From NCBI RefSeq assembly GCF_029167235.1, contig NZ_JARFTR010000036.1, positions 1-43,899 of the forward strand: DNA of 43,899 nucleotides, written 5' to 3'. The notes beneath the pieces are model-generated. The model had not been told where the DNA came from. It worked only from the letters and a program-made list of their open reading frames with translations, and did no database searches. Position 1 is the first letter of the stretch; each line of letters begins with the position of its first letter. A program made the translations under genes and the position numbers. Of the stretch, positions 1-8,871 are shown in pieces. This stretch comes from Kamptonema sp. UHCC 0994 (GTDB lineage Bacteria > Cyanobacteriota > Cyanobacteriia > Cyanobacteriales > Microcoleaceae).

Positions 1-21
1 TGGCGGCGTTACGGATACTTT
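1..21. repeat. edge fragment of a palindromic mini-element
   Basis: The first 21 bases match 36407-36427 with two mismatches (core GGCGxCGTTACGxATAC). At 36367-36420 the same motif forms the right arm of an inverted repeat, so this is probably the arm of a copy whose other half lies outside the window. It lies just downstream of the selO stop codon. Confidence 0.45.
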
Positions 22-48
22 GGCGTAAATCCTGTCTTAAATTAGCAA

Positions 49-1482
49 TTACCAATTAGAATCTTGTATCCGATTAACTAATTCATAAAATGGCTGCCAA
101 TTATCGTCAACATTAATAGCTTCCCAAACTTCCTCAATGATGGTTCTGAGTAAGGATTGTTCGGGGTTATAACGCCGCAACCGCAAGCACATTTCATCCA
201 TATCCGCAGGCGATAAAGTCTGCAAAAGATGATAGTAAAATTGCCGCCAAGGTGTTATAACTTCTGCTGGTTCAACTTCACTAAAAATTTTACTGCTATC
301 ATCACGCCAATCTTGAGAAAACTGTTTTCTCAATTCTAAAAAGAAATCGTGATAGCCTACCTGAGTCTCACTCAGTAATTTAATTGTTAGTTGTAACAAC
401 TCTTCGGCTTCTGAATCTGGCAACTGGTCAAAACCTAATTTATTTAACATTAGTTGCTGATAACTAGCGTTATAGTATTCGCCAAATTTTGCCAGCGCTA
501 ATTCCATCTCAGTTTTATCAATTACAGCGCTTAGCGGTTGCTGAAGCCGCTCTAAATTCAAATGGCAAATAAATGGTTGATTGCCGTAAGAGTAAAGTCC
601 TGAATAGTCAAAATAAGCCGCTGTAAACTGAGGTTTATATGTAGGAATAAAGGCATAGGGCCCATAGTCAAAACTTTCTCCCGTAATCGACATATTATCA
701 GTATTTAATACTCCATGACAAAATCCTGCTGCCATCCACTGAGCAACTAATTCTGCTACTCGTTTCACTAATTCTGCGTAAAATAGTACATATTGCTCTG
801 ATTCTGGGACTGGCATTCTGCCTGTCTGAAAATGTAATTCAGGGTAATAGTATTGAATAACGTGATCTAGAAGCTTTTTAATTAAATCATTCCGTCTCAA
901 AAAATGCAATCTTTCAAAGGTTCCAAAGCGGATATGAGACTGACTAAAACGTACCATTACTGATGAACGAGTGGGAGAAGGTTCATCGCCTCGCCACAGT
1001 GAATCCCCAGTTTCAATCATGCTTAAACATCGGGAAGTACGAACACCTAATCGATGCAAAGTTTCGGCAGCTAAAACTTCTCTCACTCCTCCTTTAAGGG
1101 TGAGTCTACCATCAGCAGTGCGGGAGTAGGGAGTGCGGCCAGAACCTTTGGTGCCAAAGTCGTAAAGTTTGCCGTCAACGCCACGAACTTGACCGTAAAG
1201 AAAACCTCTACCGTCGCCTAAGTTGGGGTTATATTCGTTGAATTGATAGCCGTGATAGCGAAGTGCGAGAAATGGTCGGACGCAGTGAAATTTGCCGAAT
1301 GCTTCGATGAAATGCTCGTCGGTGACTGTTTTGGGGTCGAGTCCTAATATGGGTAATAATTGGTCGTTGCGGAAGCGAAGGATATGTTGGGGAAAGTCGG
1401 CGGCGGGGACTTCATCATAATAATCGTTGCCTAAAGATTCTAGGGCGGTTTCGTAATTGAGGTTGAGGAAGGGATTTGACAT
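49..1482 (-). CDS. selO: Protein adenylyltransferase SelO (YdiU/UPF0061 family)
   Basis: SelO proteins are kinase-fold enzymes that transfer AMP from ATP to hydroxyl side chains of target proteins and are linked to redox stress. The 477-residue length is normal for the family. The N-terminal part has the family pattern RYHGYQFxxYNPxLGDGRGF, followed by [12 protein letters not shown], which corresponds to the nucleotide-binding lysine region. [20 protein letters not shown] supplies the Asn/Asp metal-binding residues. The C-terminal selenocysteine of some homologues is not visible; the protein ends in RIQDSNW. The ATG start fits the family N-terminus. The gene stands alone; the next gene upstream, a toxin gene, is 65 bp away on the same strand. 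The family assignment is firm; the substrates are unknown. Confidence 0.95.
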   Translation of the reverse strand: MSNPFLNLNYETALESLGNDYYDEVPAADFPQHILRFRNDQLLPILGLDPKTVTDEHFIEAFGKFHCVRPFLALRYHGYQFNEYNPNLGDGRGFLYGQVRGVDGKLYDFGTKGSGRTPYSRTADGRLTLKGGVREVLAAETLHRLGVRTSRCLSMIETGDSLWRGDEPSPTRSSVMVRFSQSHIRFGTFERLHFLRRNDLIKKLLDHVIQYYYPELHFQTGRMPVPESEQYVLFYAELVKRVAELVAQWMAAGFCHGVLNTDNMSITGESFDYGPYAFIPTYKPQFTAAYFDYSGLYSYGNQPFICHLNLERLQQPLSAVIDKTEMELALAKFGEYYNASYQQLMLNKLGFDQLPDSEAEELLQLTIKLLSETQVGYHDFFLELRKQFSQDWRDDSSKIFSEVEPAEVITPWRQFYYHLLQTLSPADMDEMCLRLRRYNPEQSLLRTIIEEVWEAINVDDNWQPFYELVNRIQDSNW

Positions 1483-1547
1483 TGCTATTTTCCGGTAAAT
1501 CAGATAAGCTGTTGAGCATTTAAACGATACTACATTACTTGATGGAA

Positions 1548-1817
1548 TTAGTAAACTTCATCGTGAGTTCCAAGATCGATTAGTAACACTTTGCTGTCAG
1601 AGAGAAATTTGAAGACAAGCCGATGCTCATACGTGATACTCAACGCCCAGTAGCCTTGAAGATTCCCACTTAAACTATGTGTTTTCAAGGATGGATGAAA
1701 TGGATCGTTGGTAAAGAGGGAGATTTTCTCTTGAAATCTTTCAACGAGTTCTGGATGCTTCTTTCGCCACTTTTTCAATATTCGTAAGAATGGCTCATCC
1801 GAAATAAGCTCAATCAT
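1548..1817 (-). CDS. RelE/YafQ-like type II toxin (putative mRNA interferase)
   Basis: An 89-residue basic protein with the ParE/RelE-superfamily layout: an N-terminal helical hairpin rich in Lys/Arg ([11 protein letters not shown]), then [13 protein letters not shown], then beta strands [17 protein letters not shown], and a C-terminal GTHDEVY. The terminal pattern HDxVY with a preceding Arg in YEHRLVF is typical of YafQ/RelE mRNA interferases and related plasmid-stabilisation toxins. It is the second gene of an operon and overlaps the antitoxin gene by 8 bp, which implies translational coupling. Ribosome-dependent cleavage is known for the family but not demonstrable here. Confidence 0.85.
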   Translation of the reverse strand: MIELISDEPFLRILKKWRKKHPELVERFQEKISLFTNDPFHPSLKTHSLSGNLQGYWALSITYEHRLVFKFLSDSKVLLIDLGTHDEVY

Positions 1818-2028
1818 TGCTTGAATCCATCATCAAATCTTCAACAGTAACAGCACGAACATTACCCAATCTATAATTCTCTTCAGCTTCTTTAGCTCTT
1901 GAGGCTATTTGATTTCTTCTCAATTCGATCGTTCTTTTGGTAAGAATTTCAGCAATATAAGACTGTTCCTCAAGATCGAGGTCAGATATGGCTTGCAAAA
2001 TATCGTTTACCTGAGTTGATGTTTTCAT
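1810..2028 (-). CDS. Antitoxin of the RelE/YafQ-like pair
   Basis: A 72-residue acidic, helical protein that precedes the toxin gene and overlaps it by 8 bp (1810-1817). The N-terminal helix (QVNDILQAISDLDLEEQSYIAEILTKR) is followed by a charged linker and the tail AVTVEDLMMD, a form common in cyanobacterial antitoxins paired with RelE-like toxins. I do not recognise a specific DNA-binding fold. The role is inferred from gene order, size and overlap. It probably represses its own promoter, as such antitoxins usually do. Confidence 0.75.
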   Translation of the reverse strand: MKTSTQVNDILQAISDLDLEEQSYIAEILTKRTIELRRNQIASRAKEAEENYRLGNVRAVTVEDLMMDSSND

Positions 2029-2065
2029 GGCTTTGCTCGATCGCTTAACTCAACGTTTACCTCTA

Positions 2066-2614
2066 TTATCGCATCTTTTCCTGTACTTCCTCCAGTGGCA
2101 AATCTAGAACTTGGGCAATTTGCTCTGCTGTTAAACCAACTTTTACCAATTGCCGTATCGTTTCTTGTTTGGCTAGCCTTAATGAAGTTTCAATATTGTT
2201 ATTCTTGCCGTTCACAGGTGTAGGAGTTTCTTTAATGATGGATTCCAAATTTTCCAATTCTGATTTATCGTCAACTTGTGAATGATTATAACAATGATTA
2301 ATATTACCACCAATAACATAATGACCGATAATTTGACTTTTATACTTAGACTTATCAATTCCTAATCTTTCAACACAAGCCCGAAAATTTGACTTGTTCA
2401 AATCTTTTCCCAACGTTTTAGAAAAAATCTGCCAAAGCGCATAAGCTTCATCTTTAGCGTGACCTCGCGTACATTGTTATTCTTTAGCAATATCGGCGTA
2501 TTTCCGACCGCTGAGAACGCCTTTGATAATTGCTATTTGCAGACTATCGAGGTGCTTACCCGTTTGAGCGAAAACCAGTTCGTCCAAATACTTTAACACC
2601 TCTGTTGTGTCCAT
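2066..2614 (-). pseudogene. VMAP-type HTH protein with an internal stop codon
   Basis: Read from the ATG at 2614, the frame encodes MDTTEVLKYLDELVFAQTGK, the start of the HTH domain found at the N-terminus of vWA-MoxR-associated (VMAP) conflict proteins. A TAA at 2477-2479 interrupts codon 46. The same frame then continues without shift (QCTRGHAKDEAYALW...) to 2066, giving 182 codons in all. The missing codon sits where relatives have an aromatic residue before CTxGHAKDE, so a TAT/TAC to TAA change is the simplest cause. The C-terminus (QLVKVGLTAEQIAQVLDLP) is a second small HTH-like segment. The intact paralogue is at 10395-10961. A restart at the TTG at 2413 is possible but would lack the first HTH. 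Readthrough or a sequencing error is the alternative. Confidence 0.8.
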
Positions 2615-2635
2615 CGCTGTTGAGTTAAAGCCTAC

Positions 2636-2728
2636 TTTATCCGCCATTATCCGCTATAATCCGCCCTTTGTAAATATTTTTAATCAAACTCCCGTCTTTT
2701 TCCGTCTTTTTCCGCCACTCATAAGTGA
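2636..2728 (-). promoter_or_regulatory. 10-bp direct-repeat operator region of the VMAP-HTH gene
   Basis: On the coding (minus) strand this holds the box TCACTTAT (2721-2728), then GGAAAAAGAC repeated with a 10-bp period (2691-2716), then three GCGGATNANN units at an exact 10-bp period (2636-2665), ending about 20 bp before the ATG. The first two parts recur upstream of the paralogue at 10395-10961. A period close to one helical turn suggests a protein binding side by side on one face. Autoregulation is an inference. Confidence 0.6.
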
Positions 2729-2795
2729 TGACACTCTTGAGATGCTGGAATACGGTAGAAGAGATTACTTAACCTTGCTGCAAAGATCGCAATGA

Positions 2796-3134
2796 TATGA
2801 AGTTCAGCCAAACGGTCAAATCTTCTTCAAACCTTCCGGTGGGGGCAACCCAGTGGTTGTCTACAATGGTTCTGGAAGAGCCGTAGCTATTATTATATAT
2901 AATGGGGCGGTTTATACAGCATTTGATAGAGGATACATCTATCGGAGTCCAGATGGACAAAACCTTGGTGGCGGCGGTAGAACTGAAAAAGTTTATACTG
3001 GATCGGGAACAGTAAATGTGATGATGGTGTGCCAAAATGCTATCTTTACTGCATTCAGAGGAGGATATATCTACCGAAGTCCAGATGGTCGAAATCTTGG
3101 CGGTGGCGGTAAAACGATTAAACTTTCACCGTGA
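2796..3134 (+). pseudogene. 5'-truncated fragment of a beta-repeat protein
   Basis: The frame is open from a TGA at 2793-2795 to the stop at 3134 but has no ATG near its start; the first usable start is GTG at 2853. It encodes about 2.3 copies of a 44-residue repeat: VYxGSG...GxxYTAFxxGYIYRSPDGxNLGGGG. The repeat is glycine- and aromatic-rich and resembles beta-propeller-like repeats; I cannot name the family. The missing 5' part and the closeness of the VMAP regulatory repeats (80 bp) suggest the remnant of a longer gene cut by rearrangement. A small functional protein from the GTG cannot be excluded. Confidence 0.55.
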
Positions 3135-3157
3135 GAATGCTTTATTTTAATTGTACT

Positions 3158-3191
3158 CGCTTCCTGACTTATTTTACCAACACAGGAAGCG
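3158..3191. terminator. hairpin after the repeat-protein fragment
   Basis: CGCTTCCTG (3158-3166) pairs with CAGGAAGCG (3183-3191) in a 9-bp perfect stem with a 16-nt loop, between two convergent coding regions. There is no clean T-run, so termination activity is uncertain. Confidence 0.4.
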
Positions 3192-3250
3192 ATCGCTCTT
3201 ATCGATCGGTCAAATAACACTCGTAGGCGATCGCTTCTTTCTACAAATAG

Positions 3251-4891
3251 TTAAAAATTGCTAGCAATAACTGGTTCCAATGTTGCTATTAATTTGAGAT
3301 TATATTCAGCCTCAAAAGCAGGTTTCTTATAATCTAAACTCCACAGTTCCAAAGCGCAATCATCATCTAATTCGGCTGGTATTATCCGCAAGTGTAACTC
3401 TCGAACTTCTGGGTGATATTCGCACTTTACCTGCGCGACTGCGCCGATTTGCCGCCGATCTAAGGCCACTGCCAACCGCAATAAAGGATGCAATTGATTC
3501 ACTAATTCTCGATATTTTTTAGGCAAAGCTTGATAATTATCGTGTTTCTTTTTCGGATTGTTTTTGCGGTGATATCTCGCTAAATTTGCAATGATTTCAA
3601 TCTCAGTTTCAGTGTAACCTAATAACTCACCATTGCGAATCAAATAGTAAGAATGTTTATGGTGTGCTGAATGGCTGACATATAAACCGCAATTGTGCAA
3701 AATCGCAGCCGCCCAAAGCAATTCCCTTTCTTCCGTTCCCCAATTGTGAAGAATACCTTGAGTTTGGTCAAACAAATTTAGCGCATAAGCTGCAACTCGC
3801 TCGCTGTATTCAGAATTAACATCATATTTCTGAGCCATTTGCATGATGCTGCGCTGGCGGATTGAACTTTGAAATCGCAGGCGATTATCAATCAAACCAT
3901 GAGCTAACATCCAATCAACAATTACCCCTTCTCGGAGAGAGCGATCGCAAACAGTCAACGACTCCACCCCCAGTAAAGCCATCGCTTCCTGTAAAATTAA
4001 AGCCCCCGCTAAAATAATATCCGAACGCCTGTCAGACATCCCAGGAATCGCCAGTCTTTCCGAGTTAGAAAGCTTCCGAAAGCGAGTAACTAAATCCCGT
4101 AAATCTTTGAGGGTTAACTGATAGCCAGCTAGGGGATTAGGAACTATCCCCAATTTCTCACGAGCGTTAATAATTGCCAGAGTTTCAATAGTACCAGAAG
4201 TGCCAATTAAACGCGGTAACTCATCAACATCCAAATTAGCCAACAAATCATCAACAGGACGTTCTAACATTACCCGAATATAAGCTTGCAAATACGCAAA
4301 CTCATCTCTATTAATCGGGTCAGTCTTCACAAATTCCCCTGTCAAGCGAACAGCACCTACTTTCGTACTACTGAGAGAACGAGGCTCTAGAGAATCACCT
4401 AAAATTAACTCCGTAGATCCTCCCCCAATATCAATAATAATATGGGGTTGATTGTTAAATTCCATCGCCGACAAAACGCCCAGATAAATTCTTCGTGCTT
4501 CTTCTTGACCAGAGATTAAGTTAACATTAAGGTTTAATTTCTCAGCAATCCGTTTGAGAAAATCACGACCATTTGGAGCTTCGCGTACCGCACTTGTAGC
4601 TACAGCAATTACTTGTTCAGCATTAAAAGTTTTAGCTATATCTTGGAAACGTCGTAAAGTTGCGATTCCTTTTTCCATTACCTCTCGCTTTAAGTTCCCA
4701 GTTTTGGGGTCACAATTGCCCAATCTGACACTTTCTTTCTCGCTAGCAATAATTGTAAAGGCAGGCAGCGCCACATCAATACGAACTACCACCATGTGAA
4801 AAGAGTTTGTACCCATATCAAGGGCGGCAAGAATGCGGTTTTGCTCCGCAGGAGGAGTAGGAATCCTCACTAAAGGAACTGAACTAACCAT
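3251..4891 (-). CDS. ppx: Exopolyphosphatase, Ppx/GppA family
   Basis: Hydrolyses inorganic polyphosphate and/or the 5'-gamma phosphate of pppGpp. The N-terminal ASKHA-fold ATPase-like part (residues 15-320) shows the phosphate-1 motif AALDMGTNSFHMVVVRI, ATSAVREA, and the phosphate-2 motif IDIGGGSTEL. The C-terminal part (residues 345-530) is HD-domain-like, with AAILHNCGLYVSHSAHHKHSYYLI. The 546-residue length fits long cyanobacterial Ppx. The start MVSSVPLVRIP is an ATG with no strong ribosome-binding site. It is divergent from ubiA across 264 bp that contain a heptamer repeat. Sequence alone does not decide between polyphosphate and pppGpp as the main substrate. Confidence 0.93.
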   Translation of the reverse strand: MVSSVPLVRIPTPPAEQNRILAALDMGTNSFHMVVVRIDVALPAFTIIASEKESVRLGNCDPKTGNLKREVMEKGIATLRRFQDIAKTFNAEQVIAVATSAVREAPNGRDFLKRIAEKLNLNVNLISGQEEARRIYLGVLSAMEFNNQPHIIIDIGGGSTELILGDSLEPRSLSSTKVGAVRLTGEFVKTDPINRDEFAYLQAYIRVMLERPVDDLLANLDVDELPRLIGTSGTIETLAIINAREKLGIVPNPLAGYQLTLKDLRDLVTRFRKLSNSERLAIPGMSDRRSDIILAGALILQEAMALLGVESLTVCDRSLREGVIVDWMLAHGLIDNRLRFQSSIRQRSIMQMAQKYDVNSEYSERVAAYALNLFDQTQGILHNWGTEERELLWAAAILHNCGLYVSHSAHHKHSYYLIRNGELLGYTETEIEIIANLARYHRKNNPKKKHDNYQALPKKYRELVNQLHPLLRLAVALDRRQIGAVAQVKCEYHPEVRELHLRIIPAELDDDCALELWSLDYKKPAFEAEYNLKLIATLEPVIASNF

Positions 4892-5040
4892 TGGAATTTA
4901 TGAAAGATAACACATATATTTATTATCCCACGAATTTCGTTAGGTTGTAGCGTAAATAAAAGTAAATATTTTGTACAATTATAATTTGGTTGTAGCGATA
5001 TCCAGTCATTAAAAATGTAAAATTTAAAATTGCCCTTCGT

Positions 5041-5105
5041 CAGGCAAGAGACCATTTTTAATTTTTAATTTTTAATTTTTAATTTCGTGACGAGCATCTT
5101 GCCTG
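5041..5105. repeat. inverted repeat enclosing a heptamer tract
   Basis: CAGGCAAGA (5041-5049) and TCTTGCCTG (5097-5105) are perfect inverted arms. Between them TTTTTAA is repeated four times in tandem (5055-5082). It looks like a short tandemly repeated repetitive (STRR) tract inside a small palindromic element in the ppx-ubiA divergent spacer. Confidence 0.6.
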
Positions 5106-5155
5106 TCCTCAACCTTGGTGTAAAAATCAGATCAAATCAAAATTAAACACTAAAA

Positions 5156-6037
5156 ATGCTTGCATCCGAGTCTAAACCCGAACCCAAATTGGTTACTGTC
5201 ATGCGGCTGCTGAGATGGGATAAGCCAGCAGGACGACTAATTTTAATGATTCCCGCCCTCTGGGCCGTTTTTTTGGCCGGACGGGGTACACCCCCTGCGC
5301 CCTTAGTAGGCGTAATTGTGCTAGGAACTTTAGCCACCAGCGCCGCCGGCTGCGTCGTTAACGACCTCTGGGATCGCGATATCGATCCCGAAGTAGAAAG
5401 AACGCGATCGCGCCCCCTCGCCTCCCGCGCCCTCACAGTCCAAACAGCTATCGGAGTCGCCTTAATTTCCTTCATTTGCGCCGCTGTTCTGGCACTTTAT
5501 CTTAATCCTCTCAGTTTTTGGCTGAGCGCAGCCGCCGTCCCCATAATTATCTGCTATCCCCTAGCAAAAAGAGTCTTTCCAGTCCCACAATTAGTATTAT
5601 CTATTGCCTGGGGTTTTGGAGTATTAATTAGCTGGAGTGCAGAAGTTTCCCATTTAGAAATAGCCACATGGTTGCTGTGGGGAGCAACTATATTTTGGAC
5701 TTTAGGATTTGATACAGTTTACGCTATGAGTGACCGAGAAGATGACCAGCGCCTTGGAGTTAATTCTAGTGCCATATTCTTTGGAGATAACAGCGCCAAT
5801 GCTGTTGGCATTTTCTTCTGTTTCACCCTTGGTTTGTTAGCAGCAACAGGGATAAATATGCACCTGCATCTTGGGTTCTGGCTGGGAATTTGTATCGCTG
5901 CTATTTTATGGATATTACAGTACAATCAACTCCGGCAAAAAGATTTACCTAAACCAGTTTATGGCGATATCTTTCGCCAAAATGTCTGGGTTGGCTTCGT
6001 TCTACTTACTGGCATGATTACCGGAACAATTTTTTGA
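5156..6037 (+). CDS. ubiA: 4-hydroxybenzoate polyprenyltransferase (UbiA family, plastoquinone pathway)
   Basis: An integral membrane prenyltransferase that attaches a polyprenyl chain to 4-hydroxybenzoate, the first membrane step of plastoquinone synthesis in cyanobacteria. The N-terminus MRLLRWDKPAGRLILMIPALWAVFLAG is family-specific. The first aspartate-rich motif is NDLWDRDID followed by ExTRSRPLASR; the second is YAMSDREDD. About eight or nine hydrophobic segments follow. The length of 293 residues is normal. The ATG at 5156 lacks a strong ribosome-binding site but gives the expected N-terminus. Divergent from ppx. Confidence 0.93.
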   Translation: MLASESKPEPKLVTVMRLLRWDKPAGRLILMIPALWAVFLAGRGTPPAPLVGVIVLGTLATSAAGCVVNDLWDRDIDPEVERTRSRPLASRALTVQTAIGVALISFICAAVLALYLNPLSFWLSAAAVPIIICYPLAKRVFPVPQLVLSIAWGFGVLISWSAEVSHLEIATWLLWGATIFWTLGFDTVYAMSDREDDQRLGVNSSAIFFGDNSANAVGIFFCFTLGLLAATGINMHLHLGFWLGICIAAILWILQYNQLRQKDLPKPVYGDIFRQNVWVGFVLLTGMITGTIF

Positions 6038-6101
6038 TTTCAATAGCATTTTTGCACAAATTGTAACCCCCCTATCTCGGCAGTATCATCAAGGACTGAG
6101 C

Positions 6102-6620
6102 TTGTCTAATCAGTATTCATATATGAGAAAAATTATTATTGGAGTGATGGGGCCTGGTAACAACCCCACATCAACTGATTTAGAAAATGCCTATCAACTG
6201 GGAAAACTCATTGCTCGAGCAGGATGGGTGCTGCTAACAGGGGGGTGGAATACCGGCGTTATGGACGCTGCAAATCAAGGTGCAAAAGCAGCAAACGGTC
6301 TAACTATCGGCATCCTTCCCAACAACAACACTAATCATACCTCTGAAGCTGTAGATATTGCCATTGTGACTGATATGGGCAGCGCTCGCAATAATATCAA
6401 CGTTCTCTCTTCTGATGTAATCATTGCCTGCGGTATGGGTGCAGGAACCGCTTCCGAAATTGCCCTAGCAATCAAAGCCAATAAAAAAGTTATATTGTTG
6501 AACAGTGACGAATCAAGTAAAGTTTTTTTTCGTAATTTGTCACAAATCAATGTTTTTGTGGTAAATACTGTTATAGATGCTATTGAGCAAACTCGTCAAA
6601 TCTTATTAACTGAAAGATGA
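6102..6620 (+). CDS. SLOG-fold protein of the TIGR00725/LOG-like family
   Basis: A 172-residue Rossmann-like protein with IIIGVMGPGN, LTGGWNTGVMDAANQGAK, and GMGAGTASEIALAIKANKKVILL. The GGxxxGVM and GxGTxxEI motifs are those of the SLOG/lysine-decarboxylase-like nucleotide-binding superfamily; the exact substrate is unknown. The TTG start at 6102 is preceded at a 6-nt spacing by AAGGA, which favours it over the in-frame ATG at 6123. The stop overlaps the next gene start as ATGA (6617-6620), so the two genes are probably cotranslated. Confidence 0.8.
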   Translation: MSNQYSYMRKIIIGVMGPGNNPTSTDLENAYQLGKLIARAGWVLLTGGWNTGVMDAANQGAKAANGLTIGILPNNNTNHTSEAVDIAIVTDMGSARNNINVLSSDVIIACGMGAGTASEIALAIKANKKVILLNSDESSKVFFRNLSQINVFVVNTVIDAIEQTRQILLTER

Positions 6621-7126
6621 AATTCAGCAAATTGCATTTATATTTTAGCGGTATTTTGCTCAGTTTAGCAGTTTTCACCACTGCATCTGCCCAAGTAGGT
6701 GCAGAAGTAGTTCCTAGCGCGATCGTGAAGGAAATTCCCCCGAATACAACACCATCTGGTGAACAAGAACCGCCCCCGATTACTACTACTTCTGGGCAAG
6801 ATGAAATGGCATTAGCCGCTCATTTACAAAGCCTAAAAGTTAAAATGTATGGTGTTTATTGGTGTCCTTATTGTCACGCCCAAGAGGAACTTTTTGGCAA
6901 AGAAGCATTTGCTATGATTGAATATATTGAGTGCGATCCCAAGGGAAAAAATGCTCAGCCAAATCTATGCCGAGCTGCTAATATTACAGGATATCCAACT
7001 TGGGAGATCGATGGTAAATTTTATAGAGGTATGCAATTTTTGGATGAACTTGCTAACGCATCTGGGTATCGAGGAAGTCGTAATTTTCAGAACACATTCT
7101 CCGATCCAGAAAGTTCTTTTAAATAA
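6617..7126 (+). CDS. Exported thioredoxin-like protein with a CPYC active site (VKOR thioredoxin-domain type)
   Basis: The N-terminus is a signal peptide: Lys near the start, the hydrophobic core LYFSGILLSLAVFTTA, and a probable AxA cleavage near ASAQ. A Pro/Thr-rich linker follows. The C-terminal domain (residues 60-150) has YGVYWCPYCHAQEELFGKEA and the cis-Pro loop TGYPTWEIDGK. This layout matches the periplasmic or lumenal thioredoxin domain that accompanies VKOR-type disulfide-forming enzymes in cyanobacteria. The extra CDPKG...NLC cysteines could form a second disulfide. The start ATG overlaps the upstream stop by 4 nt. A role in oxidative folding is an inference. Confidence 0.82.
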   Translation: MKFSKLHLYFSGILLSLAVFTTASAQVGAEVVPSAIVKEIPPNTTPSGEQEPPPITTTSGQDEMALAAHLQSLKVKMYGVYWCPYCHAQEELFGKEAFAMIEYIECDPKGKNAQPNLCRAANITGYPTWEIDGKFYRGMQFLDELANASGYRGSRNFQNTFSDPESSFK

Positions 7127-7289
7127 GATGCGATCGATTATGGCAACCGCCACAACGGTTAGCACATTCTCGATCGCCCAAACCCTTTCTATTTCATTTT
7201 CCTCCTGCCTTAGCCTTACCTACCTCCTGCTATATCTACCGGAATGCTTCACTCCTACAAAATTGGGAATCTCCCGATCTCATCGAGGA

Positions 7290-8714
7290 CTACTTCTTCT
7301 TTTTCAACTTGTCTGAGGTGAAATCTTCATAATAAGAACGCTCAGTATTAACATCCCACAAATCGTGATTTTCACCTAAAATATTTCTCACTGCCAAAAT
7401 ACCAGTCAGCATTGAATGATCTTGATTGTTATATCTGTGCATTCCATTACGACCAATAGTTTGTAAGTTCTCAAATTTGGTAAGAAAACTTTGAATTACT
7501 GCCAAATGTTGGCGGTACTCGCTATCATAAACTGGGTAAGCTTTTGGTTGACGAATCACAACTCCATCTTCCACATCACTAGCATGAGCTAAATTCAAAC
7601 ACTCTAACTCACGAGCTGCCAATTCGATCAGATCCCCATCTGCCATGTTCCAAATTTCATCACCTTCGTTACAGAAATATTCCATCCCCAAACAAGTTTT
7701 GCTCAAGTCAGGAACCATTTCTGGACTCCAATTCTTGAAGTTTTGAATCCGCCCCACTTTTACATCGGGAGTGTGAATATATATCCAATTATCAGGAAAC
7801 AAATCTGGCTGATTGACCACCAGAGAGACAATCATAAAAGCTCGATAGTTAAGCGATTTGGCTGCATGAATCACTTCTTCTGGCGGCGGTGGTTCCATGC
7901 GATTAATCAGCGCCGATACGGGCATACTGGAAATAAAATGATCGCCCGAAAATTGGACTATTTCCCCATTTTGCTGTGCAGCGATGCTCTTAATCCGATA
8001 TCCATCTCGCTCAATCCGAATTACTCCTGTATTGAGTTCGACTTTTCCTCCTTTTTCCTCCACAAGTTCCGTAAACCGCTCCCACATCATCCCCGGCCCC
8101 AAGCGTGGATAATCAAACTCTTTAATCAATGTTTTAGTATCATTACTGCCAAAAAGAGCATTAATTATAGCTGTTGTCAGCGACAGTCCCTTAATCCGCT
8201 GCGCGGCCCAATCTGCTTGAATCTGATTGCAAGGAATCCCCCAAACTTTCTCAGTATAAGTCTTAAAAAATGTCTTATACAAACGCTCGCCAAAGCGATT
8301 AGTCACCCACTGCTCGAAAGTTTCTTCTTCAGAAAGTGGCTGCATTCTAATTTTAAAGTAGCTCAACAAAATCAACAGACTTTCGATAATGCCGAGATTA
8401 GATAAAGTATTGAAGGCGCTCAGGGGATAGTTGAAAAATCTGCCTCCATAGTAAATCCGTGACAGGCGGGGTACTTTAATGAAATCTTTTTCTAGTACCT
8501 CCATCCAGAGCTGCTGGACAGCTTCAACCTTAGTGTAAAATCGGTGGCCGCCGATATCAAAGCGATAGCCTTTATAAGTTTCCGTGCGGGCTATCCCACC
8601 AACTTTATCGCCTTTTTCCAGCACCAGAGGTGCTATGCCTTGTTTAACCAGTTCGTAAGCAGCGGTTAAACCTGCGGGGCCAGCGCCGGTGATGATGACA
8701 GGGTAATGCTCCAA
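7290..8714 (-). CDS. FAD-dependent amine-oxidase/UDP-galactopyranose-mutase-like oxidoreductase
   Basis: The 474-residue protein starts with the FAD-binding dinucleotide fold VIITGAGPAGLTAAYEL and LVLEKGDKVGGIARTE, followed by FDIGGHRFYT. This N-terminal pattern is shared by protoporphyrinogen-oxidase-like proteins and UDP-galactopyranose mutases. The C-terminal motif QTIGRNGMHRYNNQDHSMLTG binds FAD in that group. It is followed on the same strand by nothing close; upstream a glycosyltransferase gene lies 157 bp away in the same direction. With that neighbour, a role in cell-surface sugar or polyprenyl-linked glycan metabolism is plausible but unproven. Confidence 0.85.
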   Translation of the reverse strand: MEHYPVIITGAGPAGLTAAYELVKQGIAPLVLEKGDKVGGIARTETYKGYRFDIGGHRFYTKVEAVQQLWMEVLEKDFIKVPRLSRIYYGGRFFNYPLSAFNTLSNLGIIESLLILLSYFKIRMQPLSEEETFEQWVTNRFGERLYKTFFKTYTEKVWGIPCNQIQADWAAQRIKGLSLTTAIINALFGSNDTKTLIKEFDYPRLGPGMMWERFTELVEEKGGKVELNTGVIRIERDGYRIKSIAAQQNGEIVQFSGDHFISSMPVSALINRMEPPPPEEVIHAAKSLNYRAFMIVSLVVNQPDLFPDNWIYIHTPDVKVGRIQNFKNWSPEMVPDLSKTCLGMEYFCNEGDEIWNMADGDLIELAARELECLNLAHASDVEDGVVIRQPKAYPVYDSEYRQHLAVIQSFLTKFENLQTIGRNGMHRYNNQDHSMLTGILAVRNILGENHDLWDVNTERSYYEDFTSDKLKKKK

Positions 8715-8871
8715 ATTAGAGTACCTCCAGGTTTACTTTTGTCTTCTAGGATTTCTAGAAAACGGCTCCGCTCAAAATTCCGGTAGATGCTACTCGCAAA
8801 ACAACATCCTACAACAATTCGCGGATTTAGGCGGGAATTTGAGAGTGCGCGATCGCACACCCACATAATAA

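Noticed and set aside
2607-2795. 62-codon open frame on the plus strand
   Set aside because: It overlaps the 5' end and operator-like repeats of the VMAP-HTH pseudogene on the other strand; its codons reflect the repeats and no family pattern is visible. It is, however, in frame with the 2796-3134 fragment across a TGA.
6918-7316. 132-codon frame overlapping the thioredoxin-like gene
   Set aside because: It lies in another frame of a gene with a clear signal peptide and active site, and ends inside the FAD enzyme gene on the other strand; no family pattern.
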